Source: Alphaproteobacteria bacterium
GTDB lineage: Bacteria; Pseudomonadota; Alphaproteobacteria; Bin95
DNA length: 45,737 nucleotides
Direction of reading: 5' to 3'
Assembly: GCA_022825195.1 (NCBI GenBank)
Contig: JAJDYL010000205.1
Coordinates: 1 to 45,737 of the forward strand
Position 1 is the stretch's first letter; each line of letters starts with the position of its first letter. Positions 45,644-45,737 of the stretch are shown in pieces. The notes under the pieces are model-generated. The model saw nothing but the letters and a program-made list of their open reading frames with translations, searched no databases and was not told the DNA's origin. A program made the translations under genes and the position numbers.

Positions 45644-45737
45644 ACGGCTTGGTCGTGCCGGTGATCGACCGGTGGCTGAGACGCCACCCCGTCCGGCGAA
45701 GGGTGCCGGGCGGAAGGGGGTCGCTAAGTTCCGCCGT

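Noticed and set aside
45636..45737. Possible end of an upstream minus-strand gene at the window edge (33 codons)
   Set aside because: Too short to identify, and a second frame is open for almost as long; mentioned only as a lead for the HEPN-like gene.

Overview
The window is a high-GC (about two thirds G+C by eye) chromosomal segment of an alphaproteobacterium. Several things point to Rhodospirillales or a near relative: the unbroken mraZ-to-ftsZ division and wall cluster followed by serB/miaA/ilvBHC instead of lpxC; the trpG-trpD-trpC-moaC-moeA / lexA / comEC / gltX-gltA neighbourhood; a GTTC-N7-GTTC SOS box at lexA; a meso-DAP-type MurE; and an FtsZ with a long linker and the tail [12 protein letters not shown]. 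Most of the window is housekeeping.

Layout. 1-373: control region of the dcw cluster, with four GTGG MraZ boxes, a CTTGAC -35 element and four GANTC sites. 374-17961 (+): mraZ, rsmH, ftsL, ftsI, murE, murF, mraY, murD, ftsW, murG, murC, murB, ddl, ftsQ, ftsA, ftsZ, nearly all joined by 1-4 nt start/stop overlaps. 17975-19754: divergent serB (-) and miaA (+), whose start codons lie on one CATG. 19868-23253 (+): ilvB, ilvH, ilvC for branched-chain amino acids. 23325-27805 (+): a four-gene redox cassette (Zn alcohol dehydrogenase, acyl-CoA-dehydrogenase-fold flavoprotein, DAO-type FAD oxidase, luciferase-like oxidoreductase) facing a second luciferase-like gene (-). 28934-31679 (-): gltA and gltX. 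31678-33765 (+): comEC, again sharing a CATG start with gltX. 33759-34436 (-): lexA with an SOS-box-overlapped promoter. 34677-35174 (+): small membrane protein, possibly leaderless. 35198-40198 (-): a DUF815 ATPase-trpG-trpD-trpC-moaC-moeA chain, fused by overlaps except at trpD/trpC (20 nt overlap). 40271-41507 (-): VOC protein and a VapBC-type toxin-antitoxin pair. 41562-44148 (-): yggT, folD, M20 peptidase. 44268-44343 (+): tRNA-Ala(CGC). 44388-45632 (-): an EthD/DUF4286-like protein and a HEPN-like protein.

How the genes work together. The dcw genes build lipid II (MurB, C, D, E, F, Ddl, MraY, MurG) and the septal machine (FtsL, I, W, Q, A, Z), with MraZ as the likely autoregulator at the operon head. 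IlvB/H/C carry out the first two shared steps of valine, leucine and isoleucine synthesis. TrpG/D/C supply three tryptophan steps; trpE is not in the window. MoaC and MoeA act in molybdenum cofactor synthesis.

I did not find a clear new defence or mobile system. The least explained items are a 121-bp ungapped duplication of the DUF815 leader and 5' end that now forms a 38-codon reading frame running into the VOC gene; the direct overlap of the DUF815 ATPase with trpG where trpE might be expected; two divergent gene pairs with interlocked start codons; and the uncharacterised redox cassette after ilvC. Starts were chosen from ribosome binding sites, overlaps and remembered family N-termini; no database search was possible.
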